Part shown: piece by piece, positions 8,450-17,424 of the stretch
How positions within the stretch are numbered: the first letter of the stretch is position 1
Layout of the letters: each line of letters opens with the position of its first letter
Source: Burkholderiales bacterium RIFCSPLOWO2_02_FULL_57_36
GTDB taxonomy: Bacteria > Pseudomonadota > Gammaproteobacteria > Burkholderiales > Burkholderiaceae_D
DNA: 64,000 bases
Direction of reading: 5' to 3'
Assembly (NCBI GenBank): GCA_001770855.1
Contig: MESE01000052.1
Location: forward strand, 1-64,000
The notes under the pieces: model-generated
Seen by the model: the letters and a program-made list of their open reading frames with translations, nothing else
What the model was told of the DNA's origin: nothing
Databases searched by the model: none
Position numbers and translations under genes: made by a program

Positions 8450-9619
8450 ATGCGCTATCTGCGGTTTGGTATTGCTACGATAATTTTTTTCCCGGTTACA
8501 TGGGGCAGTATGCTGTTTGGCGGCTGGGGCCTGCTGTTCGCCCCAATCGCCATATTTGCCACGCATCTGGTCATGGATAATTTCCTGGCGCTGGACGATT
8601 CCAGCTACGAGGGACCGAGAGCGTGGATCGCCGATATCTTTCTTTATCTGCACGTCCCATGCGCCGCCGTGACCTACGTTCTGTTGATGTGGCAGGTAGC
8701 GCCGGGCGATCTGCTGGGTATTGGAAAAATGCTGTCATCCTGGCTTGGTCCCTGGGTGATGGAGTCGCATCAATCCTACACGTTGTGGACTTTACTGGGC
8801 TGCGGCTATGTCGCAGGACTGATGTTGAGTACCAACACCATTGTAGGACATGAGTTGGTGCATCGCCGCAGCAGTCCTGTGGCGATGCTGGTTGGGCGAT
8901 GGCTGCTTGCGCTCAACGGCGATGCGCAATTTTCAATCTCGCACGTCTATGGTCACCACATGCGTGTCGCCACGCCGGACGACCCGGCAACCGCGCGCCG
9001 CGGCGAATCGATGTACCGTTTTGTGCTGCGTTCATCGATCGGCCAATACCGCGAAGCGGCGGAGATCGAGCATAAGCGGCTGGAGCGTGGAGGGTATGGA
9101 TTTTGGACCTGGCGCAACCAGTTGCTTCAGTCTTTCGCGATGTCCGCGGTGTTCGTGGGGCTGAGCTATTGGTGGGCAGGAATCGCCGGCATGGCGCTAT
9201 GGCTGTTTGCCGCGATGGTGACCAAGTTCCTGTTCGAAAACGTGAACTACATCCAGCATTATGGCCTGGTTCGTATCCATGGCACGCGAGTCGAACCTCG
9301 CCATTCGTGGGACTGCAATACCGCCGGCGCCACGTGGGTATTTTACGGACTCGCACGGCACTCGCACCACCACAACAAACCCGTGCTTCCCTATTGGCAG
9401 CTGATGCCGCTCGACAAGGTCGCCGGCAGTCCGCGTCTTGATATCGGCTACATCGGCTGCATGCTGTTGTCCGCGGTTCCACCGTTATGGTTTCGATGGA
9501 CCACGCCCAGGCTGTTGGACTGGGATAGTCGACTTGCATCACCGGGCGAGCGGGAGCTTGCCAAGGTGGCCAATCAGCAAAGCAATTATCTTCCCTTGGT
9601 CGCCGCTTCTACCAACTAA
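8450..9619 (+). CDS. AlkB-type membrane diiron alkane/fatty-acyl hydroxylase
   Basis: A 389-residue integral membrane protein of the alkane 1-monooxygenase family. The diagnostic histidine boxes are present: HELVHRR (His134, His138), HVYGHHMRVATPDDPA (His165, His169, His170), the AlkB signature NYIQHYGL near 266, and ARHSHHHNKP near 303-309. The start at 8450 has GCGGAG upstream and follows the previous stop by 20 bases; an in-frame ATG at 8393 would overlap that gene and is less likely. True AlkB hydroxylates terminal carbons with rubredoxin as electron donor. No rubredoxin gene is seen here, so electrons must come from elsewhere. In this cluster it probably oxidises the alkyl chain of the product. 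Confidence 0.88.
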   Translation: MRYLRFGIATIIFFPVTWGSMLFGGWGLLFAPIAIFATHLVMDNFLALDDSSYEGPRAWIADIFLYLHVPCAAVTYVLLMWQVAPGDLLGIGKMLSSWLGPWVMESHQSYTLWTLLGCGYVAGLMLSTNTIVGHELVHRRSSPVAMLVGRWLLALNGDAQFSISHVYGHHMRVATPDDPATARRGESMYRFVLRSSIGQYREAAEIEHKRLERGGYGFWTWRNQLLQSFAMSAVFVGLSYWWAGIAGMALWLFAAMVTKFLFENVNYIQHYGLVRIHGTRVEPRHSWDCNTAGATWVFYGLARHSHHHNKPVLPYWQLMPLDKVAGSPRLDIGYIGCMLLSAVPPLWFRWTTPRLLDWDSRLASPGERELAKVANQQSNYLPLVAASTN

Positions 9620-9634
9620 TTTCAGGAGGCTTCA

Positions 9635-9913
9635 ATGCAACAGGTCATCGTCAAACTTACTTCACCACTTCGAAAATTCGCCAACGGACAGGATGAGGTG
9701 ACCGTTGAAGCCAGCTCTGTCGGCGAGGCGTTGCAGCAGCTTTGTTCCAAGCACCCGGCGCTAAAGGGACGCATCTTGAATACAGAAGGCCATGTGCGGG
9801 ATTTCGTCAATGTCTACATGGGAAAGCAGCATATCAAGGAGCTGGGCGGCTTGACCGCCGGAATCACGGGCAACGGAGTGATATCGATCGCATCGCCTTT
9901 CTCGGGAGGCTGA
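9635..9913 (+). CDS. ThiS/MoaD-family sulfur carrier with C-terminal Gly-Gly
   Basis: A 92-residue ubiquitin-like protein ending in SPFSGG, the free di-glycine tail that is adenylated and thiocarboxylated in ThiS, MoaD, CysO and QbsE. An AGGAGG ribosome site precedes the ATG at 9635. The stop is one base before the start of the gene for its likely activating enzyme, so the pair is translated together. Dedicated ThiS/MoaD copies inside biosynthetic operons supply sulfur for secondary metabolites such as thioquinolobactin. I infer sulfur delivery to the operon product; housekeeping molybdopterin or thiamin synthesis is unlikely because no other genes of those pathways are present. Confidence 0.85.
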   Translation: MQQVIVKLTSPLRKFANGQDEVTVEASSVGEALQQLCSKHPALKGRILNTEGHVRDFVNVYMGKQHIKELGGLTAGITGNGVISIASPFSGG

Positions 9914-9914
9914 A

Positions 9915-11078
9915 ATGAGCAACGTTTATGAGAGCTGGCTAGCCGGCCTGCGGGAAACGGTGAAAGAAGTGGAGCCCGAAGAAGCAAGCCGCGCGGCGGC
10001 GGGCGGTAGTGCAGTCTTGATCGATATTCGGGAACAGGATGAGATCGCGAGCGGCAGTCCGCGCGGCGCAACGCGGATTGCGCGCGGCTTTCTGGAAATG
10101 AAAATCCCCGCGCTGGCGGCATCGCTCGACTTGCCTATCTATGTTATTTGCGCGGCGGGCAGCCGCTCGCTGGCGGCGACGGATTCCCTGCAGTCGATGG
10201 GCTACCGTAACGTGCGCTCGGTCAAGGGCGGATACGGCGCGTGGGTGAAACAAGGACTGCCCGTCGAGACGCCGCTGATGCTGTCCGGAGAAGAGCGCAT
10301 TCGCTACTCGCGCCACCTGAAAATTCCGGAAGTCGGCGAAGCCGGACAACTCAAACTCGCCGCCAGCAAGGTGCTGCTTGTGGGTGCCGGGGGACTGGGG
10401 TGTCCCGCAGCCTACTACCTAGCCGCGGCCGGGGTTGGCACGATCGGCTTGATCGATGACGATGTGGTCGATCGCAGTAATCTGCAGCGGCAGATTTTGC
10501 ATACAGACGCTCGTGTCGGGAAGAAGAAGGTCGACTCCGCGCGGGAGACGCTGCTGGCGCTCAATCCGGGTATCAAATGCCTTACCTTCGATACGCGTCT
10601 ATCGGTGTCCAACGCGGAAAGTATCTTCAAGCAGTTCGATATCGTGTTGGACGGAACCGATAACTTCCAGGCGCGTTATCTGATCAACGACGCCTGCGTC
10701 AAGCTGGGCATTCCGAACGTGCATGGCGCTGTGTTCCAGTTCGAAGGTTATGCGACGGTTTTTTCGCCGGAGCGGCACAACGGCCCTTGCTACCGTTGCC
10801 TCTATCCGGAGGCGCCGCCGCCGGAACTTGCGCCGTCATGCGCGGAAGCCGGCGTGCTCGGCGTGCTGCCGGGAGTGGTAGGACTGCTGCAAGCGGTGGA
10901 GGCGATCAAACTGATCATCGGCATTGGAAAGCCGTTGGTAGGGCGGATGCTCTCTTACGATGCGCTGAATGCGGAATTCAGCGAGTACGAGGCGAAACGC
11001 AGTCATGAATGTCCTGTTTGCGCCATCAACAGGGAATCCATTCAACTGCAAGAAGTAGCACCTGTGTGCGCGTTATAA
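9915..11078 (+). CDS. Rhodanese-MoeB/ThiF E1-type sulfur-carrier activating enzyme
   Basis: A 387-residue protein with an N-terminal rhodanese domain (about 15-118) carrying the persulfide Cys79 in ICAAGSRS, then a MoeB/ThiF/HesA adenylyltransferase domain (about 122-380) with the ATP loop GAGGLGCP near 158-165, DGTDNF at 246-251, and two zinc CxxC pairs (Cys292/Cys295 and CPVC near the C-terminus). The known role is to adenylate the Gly-Gly tail of a ThiS/MoaD carrier and transfer sulfur to it. The substrate is almost certainly the carrier encoded just upstream. MoeB-type enzymes usually have the rhodanese at the C-terminus; here it is N-terminal. Confidence 0.9.
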   Translation: MSNVYESWLAGLRETVKEVEPEEASRAAAGGSAVLIDIREQDEIASGSPRGATRIARGFLEMKIPALAASLDLPIYVICAAGSRSLAATDSLQSMGYRNVRSVKGGYGAWVKQGLPVETPLMLSGEERIRYSRHLKIPEVGEAGQLKLAASKVLLVGAGGLGCPAAYYLAAAGVGTIGLIDDDVVDRSNLQRQILHTDARVGKKKVDSARETLLALNPGIKCLTFDTRLSVSNAESIFKQFDIVLDGTDNFQARYLINDACVKLGIPNVHGAVFQFEGYATVFSPERHNGPCYRCLYPEAPPPELAPSCAEAGVLGVLPGVVGLLQAVEAIKLIIGIGKPLVGRMLSYDALNAEFSEYEAKRSHECPVCAINRESIQLQEVAPVCAL

Positions 11079-11122
11079 GACTTAGTGGACGTAAATCAAT
11101 AATGAGAGAGGAAGGCATGGAA

Positions 11123-13300
11123 ATGAAGATCTCAACGAGGACGTGGCCGGCTATTGCTTTGCTCACGTGCCTGACGTTTCTCGGCGGCAGCGCCGGGGCG
11201 GTCGACAGCGTGGTTACGCAAGACACGGTGACATTTGAAGACATCGCGAAAAAGGGAGGGGCCGGGCTAGCCTACCGACGAATCGCATCGCCAACCAAGG
11301 CGACATGGGATGAGTTGCGCAAGAAAGGCGAACTCAAGGGAGTGACATCGCCGGAGTTGTTCGCACTCTATCCGCCGAAACCCTTCGGCGCCCCTGGCGT
11401 TGTCATGTTCGACTTCGACAACGATGGCGCGCTCGATATATTCGTGACCAACGGGCCCGGACGGCCGAACAGCCTGTTCCGGAATTTGTTCAAGGATACC
11501 GGCAAACTCGAATTCGTCGACATCGCGGAACAAGCCGGCGTGACAATGACCGCGCAGGAAAAGTCGGGCGCCTGTTTCGGCGACATCGACAACGACGGCC
11601 TGCAGGATCTCTACGTACTGGTCCTCGGCGCGCCTAATCAGTTATTCAGGAACCTCGGCAAAGGGAAGTTCTTGAACGTGACGGCATTGTCGGCTACAGG
11701 CGGCGGCGACAAGCATCCCACTACATGCGCATTCGGTGACGTCAACAATGATGGCCTGGTTGACATTTCGGTAGCCAACAGCTGGTCCGATTGGTCGCAC
11801 CGCTTGCCGCTGGCCAGCTTCAACTACCTGGAGCATGCCGAGGGGAGCCAGTTGTTCGTCAACCGGAACGGCGCCATGTTCGATGATGCGAGCACCAGTT
11901 CGGGACTGGATAACTTCAAGGGTATCGGATGGGCCATAGCAATGGTCGACTTCGATTTCGACGGCAACCTGGATATCGTCGTTGCCAACGACCAGGCGAT
12001 GAAGCGCCCTCATCGCTGGGGAGGCGAGGATCACGGTAAATTGCGCCTCTACAAAGGAAATGGCAAAGGGCATTTCGATGACATCACCGATGCAGCCGGC
12101 GCGACCTCGCTTGCAGGCGACTATATGGGGATCGCGTTCGGCGATTTCAATTACGACGGACGGCTCGACATTTTTTCCACCAACATGGGCAACTACGGTG
12201 GACGCGTGCAATCGATCATTCCAATGGTTTTCTGGCCGGGCGCATCCGGTCATGGCGAACTGGCATCGCGCTGGTACAACGGTGCGGCGGGCAATAAATT
12301 CACCGATCCGGGTGTAGGCAAGCTTGGCGCCACGCCGTTCGGCTGGGGCACGTCGGCATTCGATTACGACAACGACGGTTGTACGGATCTGGTGTTTTAC
12401 GGCGCGCTCAATCTCGGCATTTACTACGATGCGTCCAACCCGGGTGCGATCCTGCGCAGCGATTGCGGCGGAAATTTCGCATGGGATGAAAAGGCGCTCA
12501 TCAAATCCTCGAATCATTCACGCCGCGCGGTGGAGGGACTTTCAACCGGCGATCTCAATGGCGATGGCTTTCCGGATATCGTGTCTGTCTCGGGCGCGGA
12601 TTGGCCAGAGCCTTTCCCATTGATTCCTTACCCATTAGCCAAGACGGTCGGCGGCGTGTTCGAGAAGCGCGCATTCATCTGGCCGACATTCATGCTGATC
12701 GACCAGAAAGACCGTTCCAAAGGCGTGCGCTATACCGGCATGGACCCGGTAGAAGGTTCGCTGTCAGTGGAGCTCAACAGCGGTAACAAGAACGGCTGGG
12801 CGAAAATCCATCTGTTGGGCGGCAAGGGCCTGACTTCCGCCGGTACCGTGAATCGTGGCGGAGTCGGCGCGGTGCTCTTCTTTACGCCTGACGGCGGCAA
12901 GACGTCGATCCGTCCATACGGCGGCGGCGGCGGCTATGCGTCCAACGACGCGCCGGAAGCGATTTTCGGCATGGCCCAGGCGGAAAAAGGACGCATCGAC
13001 ATCCTTTGGCCGGGCGGCAATCGCACTCGTCTTTATGACGTCCGAGCCGGTGAGACGCTGGTAATTCCGGAATTGCCTTGCAATATGCTGCAAAACCGCG
13101 GTTCTGCCAAGGCGCTCCAGGCATGCGTCGGCCGCGCATTGGCTGATTATGAAAAGCGCGGCCTGGTGTCGAAGAAATTGTCAGCCCGCCTGATGGCGAG
13201 TGCCGTACGCGCCAGCCAGGGGCAGAGCAGGGATGCGCAGTCGAAGCCGATCAAGACCGCGCAATTGGAAAAAACTGATCTGAGGAGCACACAGAAATGA
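11123..13300 (+). CDS. Secreted FG-GAP/VCBS repeat protein with ASPIC/UnbV domain (CRTAC1-like)
   Basis: A 725-residue exported protein. The ATG at 11123 gives a clean signal peptide ending near GSAGA and has GAGGAAGG seven bases upstream; starts further upstream lie too close to that site or overlap the E1 gene. Seven calcium-binding DxDxDG FG-GAP motifs follow (FDFDNDGALD, GDIDNDGLQD, GDVNNDGLVD, DFDFDGNLD, GDFNYDGRLD, DYDNDGCTD, GDLNGDGFPD), predicting a beta-propeller. The C-terminal part, with GGGGGYASND and WPGGNRT, matches the ASPIC/UnbV domain. The function of this family is unknown. It overlaps the haloperoxidase-like gene by ATGA, so the two are coupled, and both are periplasmic or secreted. 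Confidence 0.82.
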   Translation: MKISTRTWPAIALLTCLTFLGGSAGAVDSVVTQDTVTFEDIAKKGGAGLAYRRIASPTKATWDELRKKGELKGVTSPELFALYPPKPFGAPGVVMFDFDNDGALDIFVTNGPGRPNSLFRNLFKDTGKLEFVDIAEQAGVTMTAQEKSGACFGDIDNDGLQDLYVLVLGAPNQLFRNLGKGKFLNVTALSATGGGDKHPTTCAFGDVNNDGLVDISVANSWSDWSHRLPLASFNYLEHAEGSQLFVNRNGAMFDDASTSSGLDNFKGIGWAIAMVDFDFDGNLDIVVANDQAMKRPHRWGGEDHGKLRLYKGNGKGHFDDITDAAGATSLAGDYMGIAFGDFNYDGRLDIFSTNMGNYGGRVQSIIPMVFWPGASGHGELASRWYNGAAGNKFTDPGVGKLGATPFGWGTSAFDYDNDGCTDLVFYGALNLGIYYDASNPGAILRSDCGGNFAWDEKALIKSSNHSRRAVEGLSTGDLNGDGFPDIVSVSGADWPEPFPLIPYPLAKTVGGVFEKRAFIWPTFMLIDQKDRSKGVRYTGMDPVEGSLSVELNSGNKNGWAKIHLLGGKGLTSAGTVNRGGVGAVLFFTPDGGKTSIRPYGGGGGYASNDAPEAIFGMAQAEKGRIDILWPGGNRTRLYDVRAGETLVIPELPCNMLQNRGSAKALQACVGRALADYEKRGLVSKKLSARLMASAVRASQGQSRDAQSKPIKTAQLEKTDLRSTQK

Positions 13301-15063
13301 ATTTAAAATCACTTACGCTGGCAACGGCTCTCGCCGTATCTTTCGCCCCTGTGTTTGCGCAGCCCGCGCAGGATGGCGTCCAGGTCCGATGGGATAGTTA
13401 CGCACCCGACATCCTTGAGACCGACTCCATGGTCATCAAATGGCACCACGAAGTCTTGTCCGCGATCCGCGTCATTGCGTCGCCGCCGACCATCAACGCG
13501 CGTCACATGGCGATCATCAACACCGCGATGTACGACGCGTGGGCCGCCTATGACGACAAGGCGGTGGGAACGCGCCTTGGCGGAACGCTGCGCCGGTCCA
13601 AAGCCGAGCGCACTTTGGCCAATAAGCAGAAGGCAGTCGCTTACGCCGCATATTTGGCGTCGATCGACCAATTGCCGACCCAGGCGTATCAGTTCCGCAA
13701 TCTCATGAAGCACTTCGGTTACGACCCCGACCGCATATCCCGCGATCCGGCCACGCCGGAGGGTATCGCCACGCTGGCAACCGAAGCGTTGCTCGCCTAT
13801 CGGCACCATGACGGCGCCAATCAATTGGGTGACCTGAATCCGAAGGGTTTATACACTGATTACACCGGGTATAAGGCGTTCAATACGACGGACAAGATCG
13901 AGAGCCCGACACACTGGGTGCCCCTGCGCAGTGGAAACGGAATCGGTGGATTCAACGATATCGATGAACGCCTGAAAGAGATAAAAGCCAAGCCGCGCCA
14001 CAGAGTCACCGCGGAACTGGGCGGATACAATATCCAGCGCTACGTGACGCCGCACTGGGGAAATGTCAGGCCGTTTTCGATTGCATCGGGCGACCAGTTG
14101 CGCCCCCGTCCGCCCCTGCAAATCACGGAACAAGACTATAAGGCGGCTCCGGGAGAAGACAATGAAAAATACAGCGACCTGACATTGGGTGAAGAAGATT
14201 TTCCGCGCACGTTCCGCGAGCAGGCGCGTCAGATATTGAAGTACAGCGCCAGCCTTGACGATAAACAAAAAGCCGCCACCGAGTATTGGGCGGACGGTCC
14301 GCTCGGAGAAAGCCCTCCGGGCCATTGGACGGTGCTGGCACAGTACGTGTCGCGCCGCGACAAGCACAGCCTTGACGACGATGTGAAGATGTTCCTCGTC
14401 CTTGGCAATGCAATGATGGATGCGAGCATCGCGTGCTGGGAAGCCAAGCGGCATTACGATTACGTCCGTCCGGTCTCGGTCGTAAGAACCATGTTTGCAA
14501 AGGAAAAAGTTACCGCATGGGTCGGGCCGAATCGCGGAACGGGCGTGGTGGAAGGCGCGGCGTGGAATCCATACCAGGAACTGTTTTTTGTAACGCCGCC
14601 GTTTTCGGAATACACCTCCGGCCATAGCACATTCAGTTACGCGGCGGCGACAGCGCTCCGCTCGTTCAAGGGCAACGATCGCTTCGGCGCCTATGCAGTG
14701 GTCAAGCCGGGTACATCGTTTATCGAGGCCGGCATGACGCCGAAAGCACCTGTGACGCTGAAGTGGGACACCTTCACCAGTGCGGCGCGCGAAGCGGCGA
14801 TGTCGCGCCGCTATGGCGGCCTGCATTTCGCACAGGGCGATCTGGAAGGGCGGAAAGTGGGTACCAAAGTCGGCGAATTGGTATGGGCGCGGTCGCAAGA
14901 GTTGTTTAACGGGACCGCCAAAATAGCCGACACGCCGCATAAGCTGGTCTACGCAAAACTTCCGCTTGCTCCGACGCCGCCGATGAAGCTGCCGCCGCGG
15001 CCGGCAGCTGCCGCAGCAACCCCGGCCGCCACACCGGCTGCAGCAAAGGTCGCTGGAAAATGA
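13297..15063 (+). CDS. Vanadium-dependent haloperoxidase / PAP2-family secreted protein
   Basis: A 588-residue protein with a signal peptide (cleavage near PVFA-QP). The PAP2/vanadium haloperoxidase pocket is visible: Lys384...Arg391-Pro392 (KRHYDYVRP), SGHS at 441-444 with His443, and SRRYGGLHFAQGD with His510 as the vanadate/phosphate-linking His. The length fits haloperoxidases rather than small phosphatases. The family oxidises halide with peroxide; some members are acid phosphatases. An Ala/Pro-rich tail ends the protein. ATGA overlaps join it to the genes on both sides. In this operon it may halogenate or oxidise the product in the periplasm; activity is inferred from motif retention only. 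Confidence 0.8.
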   Translation: MNLKSLTLATALAVSFAPVFAQPAQDGVQVRWDSYAPDILETDSMVIKWHHEVLSAIRVIASPPTINARHMAIINTAMYDAWAAYDDKAVGTRLGGTLRRSKAERTLANKQKAVAYAAYLASIDQLPTQAYQFRNLMKHFGYDPDRISRDPATPEGIATLATEALLAYRHHDGANQLGDLNPKGLYTDYTGYKAFNTTDKIESPTHWVPLRSGNGIGGFNDIDERLKEIKAKPRHRVTAELGGYNIQRYVTPHWGNVRPFSIASGDQLRPRPPLQITEQDYKAAPGEDNEKYSDLTLGEEDFPRTFREQARQILKYSASLDDKQKAATEYWADGPLGESPPGHWTVLAQYVSRRDKHSLDDDVKMFLVLGNAMMDASIACWEAKRHYDYVRPVSVVRTMFAKEKVTAWVGPNRGTGVVEGAAWNPYQELFFVTPPFSEYTSGHSTFSYAAATALRSFKGNDRFGAYAVVKPGTSFIEAGMTPKAPVTLKWDTFTSAAREAAMSRRYGGLHFAQGDLEGRKVGTKVGELVWARSQELFNGTAKIADTPHKLVYAKLPLAPTPPMKLPPRPAAAAATPAATPAAAKVAGK

Positions 15064-16124
15064 CAGGCACCGTTCGTCCGCTTCGGCGATCTGAAGTTCG
15101 TGATCCGTTCGCGGTGTGGCGCCCTGCGCTGCTAAGCCATAAGCTGAAAACGAAGCCGGCCGAGATCAAGCTGTTCGGCCGGGAGATCGTTCTTTTTCGC
15201 GGAAGCGACGGACGGGTCTACGCATTGAATAATCGTTGTCCTCATCGGAAGATGCGCCTTTCGCAGGGCCACGTGGACGGCTGCCAGATAGTGTGCCCGT
15301 ATCACGGCTGGCGCTTCTCCGGCGAGGGGGCCGGCGTATCGCCTGGAACGCCGGGCATGAAGGTGTCGACCGAATCCTATGAGGCAAGTGAACGGCATGG
15401 TGTCGTCTGGCTGCGCGAGTCCGGCGGAACCGATGAAATCCCCAGCTTTGATTTTCCGGGATACCGGCATGCGGCCCTGCTTTACCACCCGCTACATGCA
15501 CCATTGAGACATTTGCTGGACAACATGATGGAGCTGGAGCACACCGCATCCGTGCATTCGCTGTTCGGATTCGATGTGAGCCGGCTGCACGAAGTCACGA
15601 CCAGCACGACGCAGAAAGAAGATGGCATTCACATCTTTTATGACGGTCCGCAACGCAAGCTGCCGCTTTACTTGCGCGCCACATCAGGAATCCGCGAAGG
15701 CGACCGGTTCATTCAGTATGCCGATGTCAAATTGGCCCCGATTCATGCGGTGTACGACCTTCAATGGCGAGATCCAAAGCAAAATTCCTTGCGTGGGATG
15801 GAGCTCAAGTTCGTGATTTATTTCAATGAGATTGAGCCGGACCGAGCCGAGCAATTCACTTTCGCGTACTTCAGGTGCGACGGACCGCTCAGGCAAAATC
15901 TCTTCACGCTTCTCCGCAAAGTACTCGCATTTAACATTAATCGAGAGCTGACTGCCGACGTCAAGTTGGTCGAGTCTCTCCATCTGACGCAGCAGCACGA
16001 GAATTCGTATTTATTCGGCCGCTTCGACAAGCCCTTGCATATGATGCGGCGAATGACCACGCAGTTTCCTGAGGCTCGCACCGAAGCTGACGATAAAGAA
16101 CAACCAGGAGTGAATTCACGATGA
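15060..16124 (+). CDS. Rieske [2Fe-2S] non-heme iron oxygenase
   Basis: A 354-residue protein. The Rieske cluster motif is complete (Cys60-x-His62 ... Cys79-x-x-His82, in NRCPHR and CPYHGW). The mononuclear-iron site is NMMELEHTASVH, with His161 and His166; the usual bridging Asp of NxxDxxHxxxxH is Glu158 here. Rieske oxygenases hydroxylate, desaturate or cyclise substrates; the prodigiosin-type RedG enzymes, which act on alkylamine-derived chains, are relatives at family level. No reductase gene is next to it. ATGA overlaps link it to both neighbours. Confidence 0.82.
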   Translation: MTGTVRPLRRSEVRDPFAVWRPALLSHKLKTKPAEIKLFGREIVLFRGSDGRVYALNNRCPHRKMRLSQGHVDGCQIVCPYHGWRFSGEGAGVSPGTPGMKVSTESYEASERHGVVWLRESGGTDEIPSFDFPGYRHAALLYHPLHAPLRHLLDNMMELEHTASVHSLFGFDVSRLHEVTTSTTQKEDGIHIFYDGPQRKLPLYLRATSGIREGDRFIQYADVKLAPIHAVYDLQWRDPKQNSLRGMELKFVIYFNEIEPDRAEQFTFAYFRCDGPLRQNLFTLLRKVLAFNINRELTADVKLVESLHLTQQHENSYLFGRFDKPLHMMRRMTTQFPEARTEADDKEQPGVNSR

Positions 16125-16603
16125 CGCTGAAACACGCATTAACAATATTGCTGTACGCCACTCACTATCTTTCGATTGCCGTGTGGGTGGGCGTCATGTT
16201 GTTCAACCTGATCGTGAATTTTCCGGCGATCCGGGACAGGGCACGTTCGGCCGATGAATTTGCCGGCGCAATGGGCGCCCAGGCGCGCCGGGCCGGGCCG
16301 TGGCTGTATGCGCTCATCGTGCTTACTTTCGGTTCGGGCTGGCTGCTGCAAGTTCTGGTTCCGCAACAAGGAGGGGCGGCCCTTCCCGATCTGGTGGTGG
16401 CGATCAAGGTTGCATCCATTGGCGCCATGCTGATTTTTCATCTGTACGGGACCATGCGCCTTTGGCCTCAGATCTATTTTGCGCTGGATGAGGAACGGGG
16501 ACCGCTATTGCTGCGTTATCAGTTGGCGATGGTGGCGAGTTCAACGTTCGGCATATTGGCTATCCTGGTCACCTACTGGTCGCGGGTAACACTTCTGTCG
16601 TGA
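16121..16603 (+). CDS. Small CopD/HemJ-like four-helix membrane protein
   Basis: A 160-residue protein with four predicted membrane helices (about 7-29, 57-77, 88-107, 128-152). The first helix carries THYLSIAVWVG, resembling the His and Trp-x-Gly pattern of CopD- and HemJ-like families, which bind copper or heme. The start overlaps the Rieske gene by ATGA and its own stop overlaps the next gene by GTGA. It could be an electron-transfer or accessory subunit for the membrane oxygenases; that is context only. Confidence 0.5.
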   Translation: MTLKHALTILLYATHYLSIAVWVGVMLFNLIVNFPAIRDRARSADEFAGAMGAQARRAGPWLYALIVLTFGSGWLLQVLVPQQGGAALPDLVVAIKVASIGAMLIFHLYGTMRLWPQIYFALDEERGPLLLRYQLAMVASSTFGILAILVTYWSRVTLLS

Positions 16604-17406
16604 GCCAGCGAATGAATGAAAGCAACGCCTCTCTGGCCGGGTTACCGGCACGCAGCGTCGGCATGGCCGACGTTGTGCGTGCATTTTTGAGTTATCGCGA
16701 CAACCTTCTGTTCGTCGTACCGTGTGCGGTATTGATCGGCATGGGTCTGGCGACCGGTCCTCGCTGGTCCGATGCGTTGTGGTTTGCTTTCGGCTGGCTG
16801 GTGTTCCTGCCGCAGGAATGGCTGACCCATGTCTATATCCTGCACTGGCGCGGAATAAAAAGCGAGACCAGCTATCGCTGGATGTATCGGCTGCATTACG
16901 GTCATCACGATTTTCCCAAGCGGGACGATTTGATGTACATGCCGCTGTGGTTGACGTTGCCGACGACTGCGCTCAACCTGGTTTTCTTCCTATGGTTTGC
17001 CGACGCCTTGCGCGATTCCCTGGCGGCATTTGCCGGCGCGCTGATCGGCTATATCGTGTTCGAGTGGGCGCATTTGTTGTGTCATGTTCCCGTGCTTGCG
17101 AAGAGCGCGATGTGGCGGCGAATTCGCGACAGGCATCTCGCGCACCATTACGTGAATGAACGCCACTGGTTCTCGGTCAGCCCGCCCGCGCAGTTTATTG
17201 ATACCTTGTTCCGCACCGGGGGGAAAAGGCAGGACGTCGAAAAAACCGGCACCGGAAAATTGTTACTGGAAGATCTGGATAACGACTGGGTGCAGCGTGC
17301 GCGTGCGCGCTTCGCATCCCGCTCTTCGGGAGATCCGACGCAGTCGTTGATATGGGTACGTCACGCGGAATCAAAAAGAGCGGTTTCACGCGGCGAGAAC
17401 GAATAA
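16600..17406 (+). CDS. Fatty acid hydroxylase / sterol desaturase superfamily enzyme
   Basis: A 268-residue membrane protein with the histidine boxes of the FAH superfamily: THVYILH, LHYGHHDFPKRDD, EWAHLLCH and DRHLAHHYVNERHW. These bind a diiron centre that hydroxylates or desaturates lipid chains. The GTG at 16600 overlaps the previous stop by four bases, which fits the coupling seen through this operon; the ATG at 16612 is an alternative start. It is one of three histidine-box membrane oxygenases in the operon, with AlkB (8450) and the desaturase (17425). The substrate is presumed to be the alkyl chain of the operon product. Confidence 0.82.
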   Translation: MSQRMNESNASLAGLPARSVGMADVVRAFLSYRDNLLFVVPCAVLIGMGLATGPRWSDALWFAFGWLVFLPQEWLTHVYILHWRGIKSETSYRWMYRLHYGHHDFPKRDDLMYMPLWLTLPTTALNLVFFLWFADALRDSLAAFAGALIGYIVFEWAHLLCHVPVLAKSAMWRRIRDRHLAHHYVNERHWFSVSPPAQFIDTLFRTGGKRQDVEKTGTGKLLLEDLDNDWVQRARARFASRSSGDPTQSLIWVRHAESKRAVSRGENE

Positions 17407-17424
17407 TCCGAAGCTGGAAGTGAT

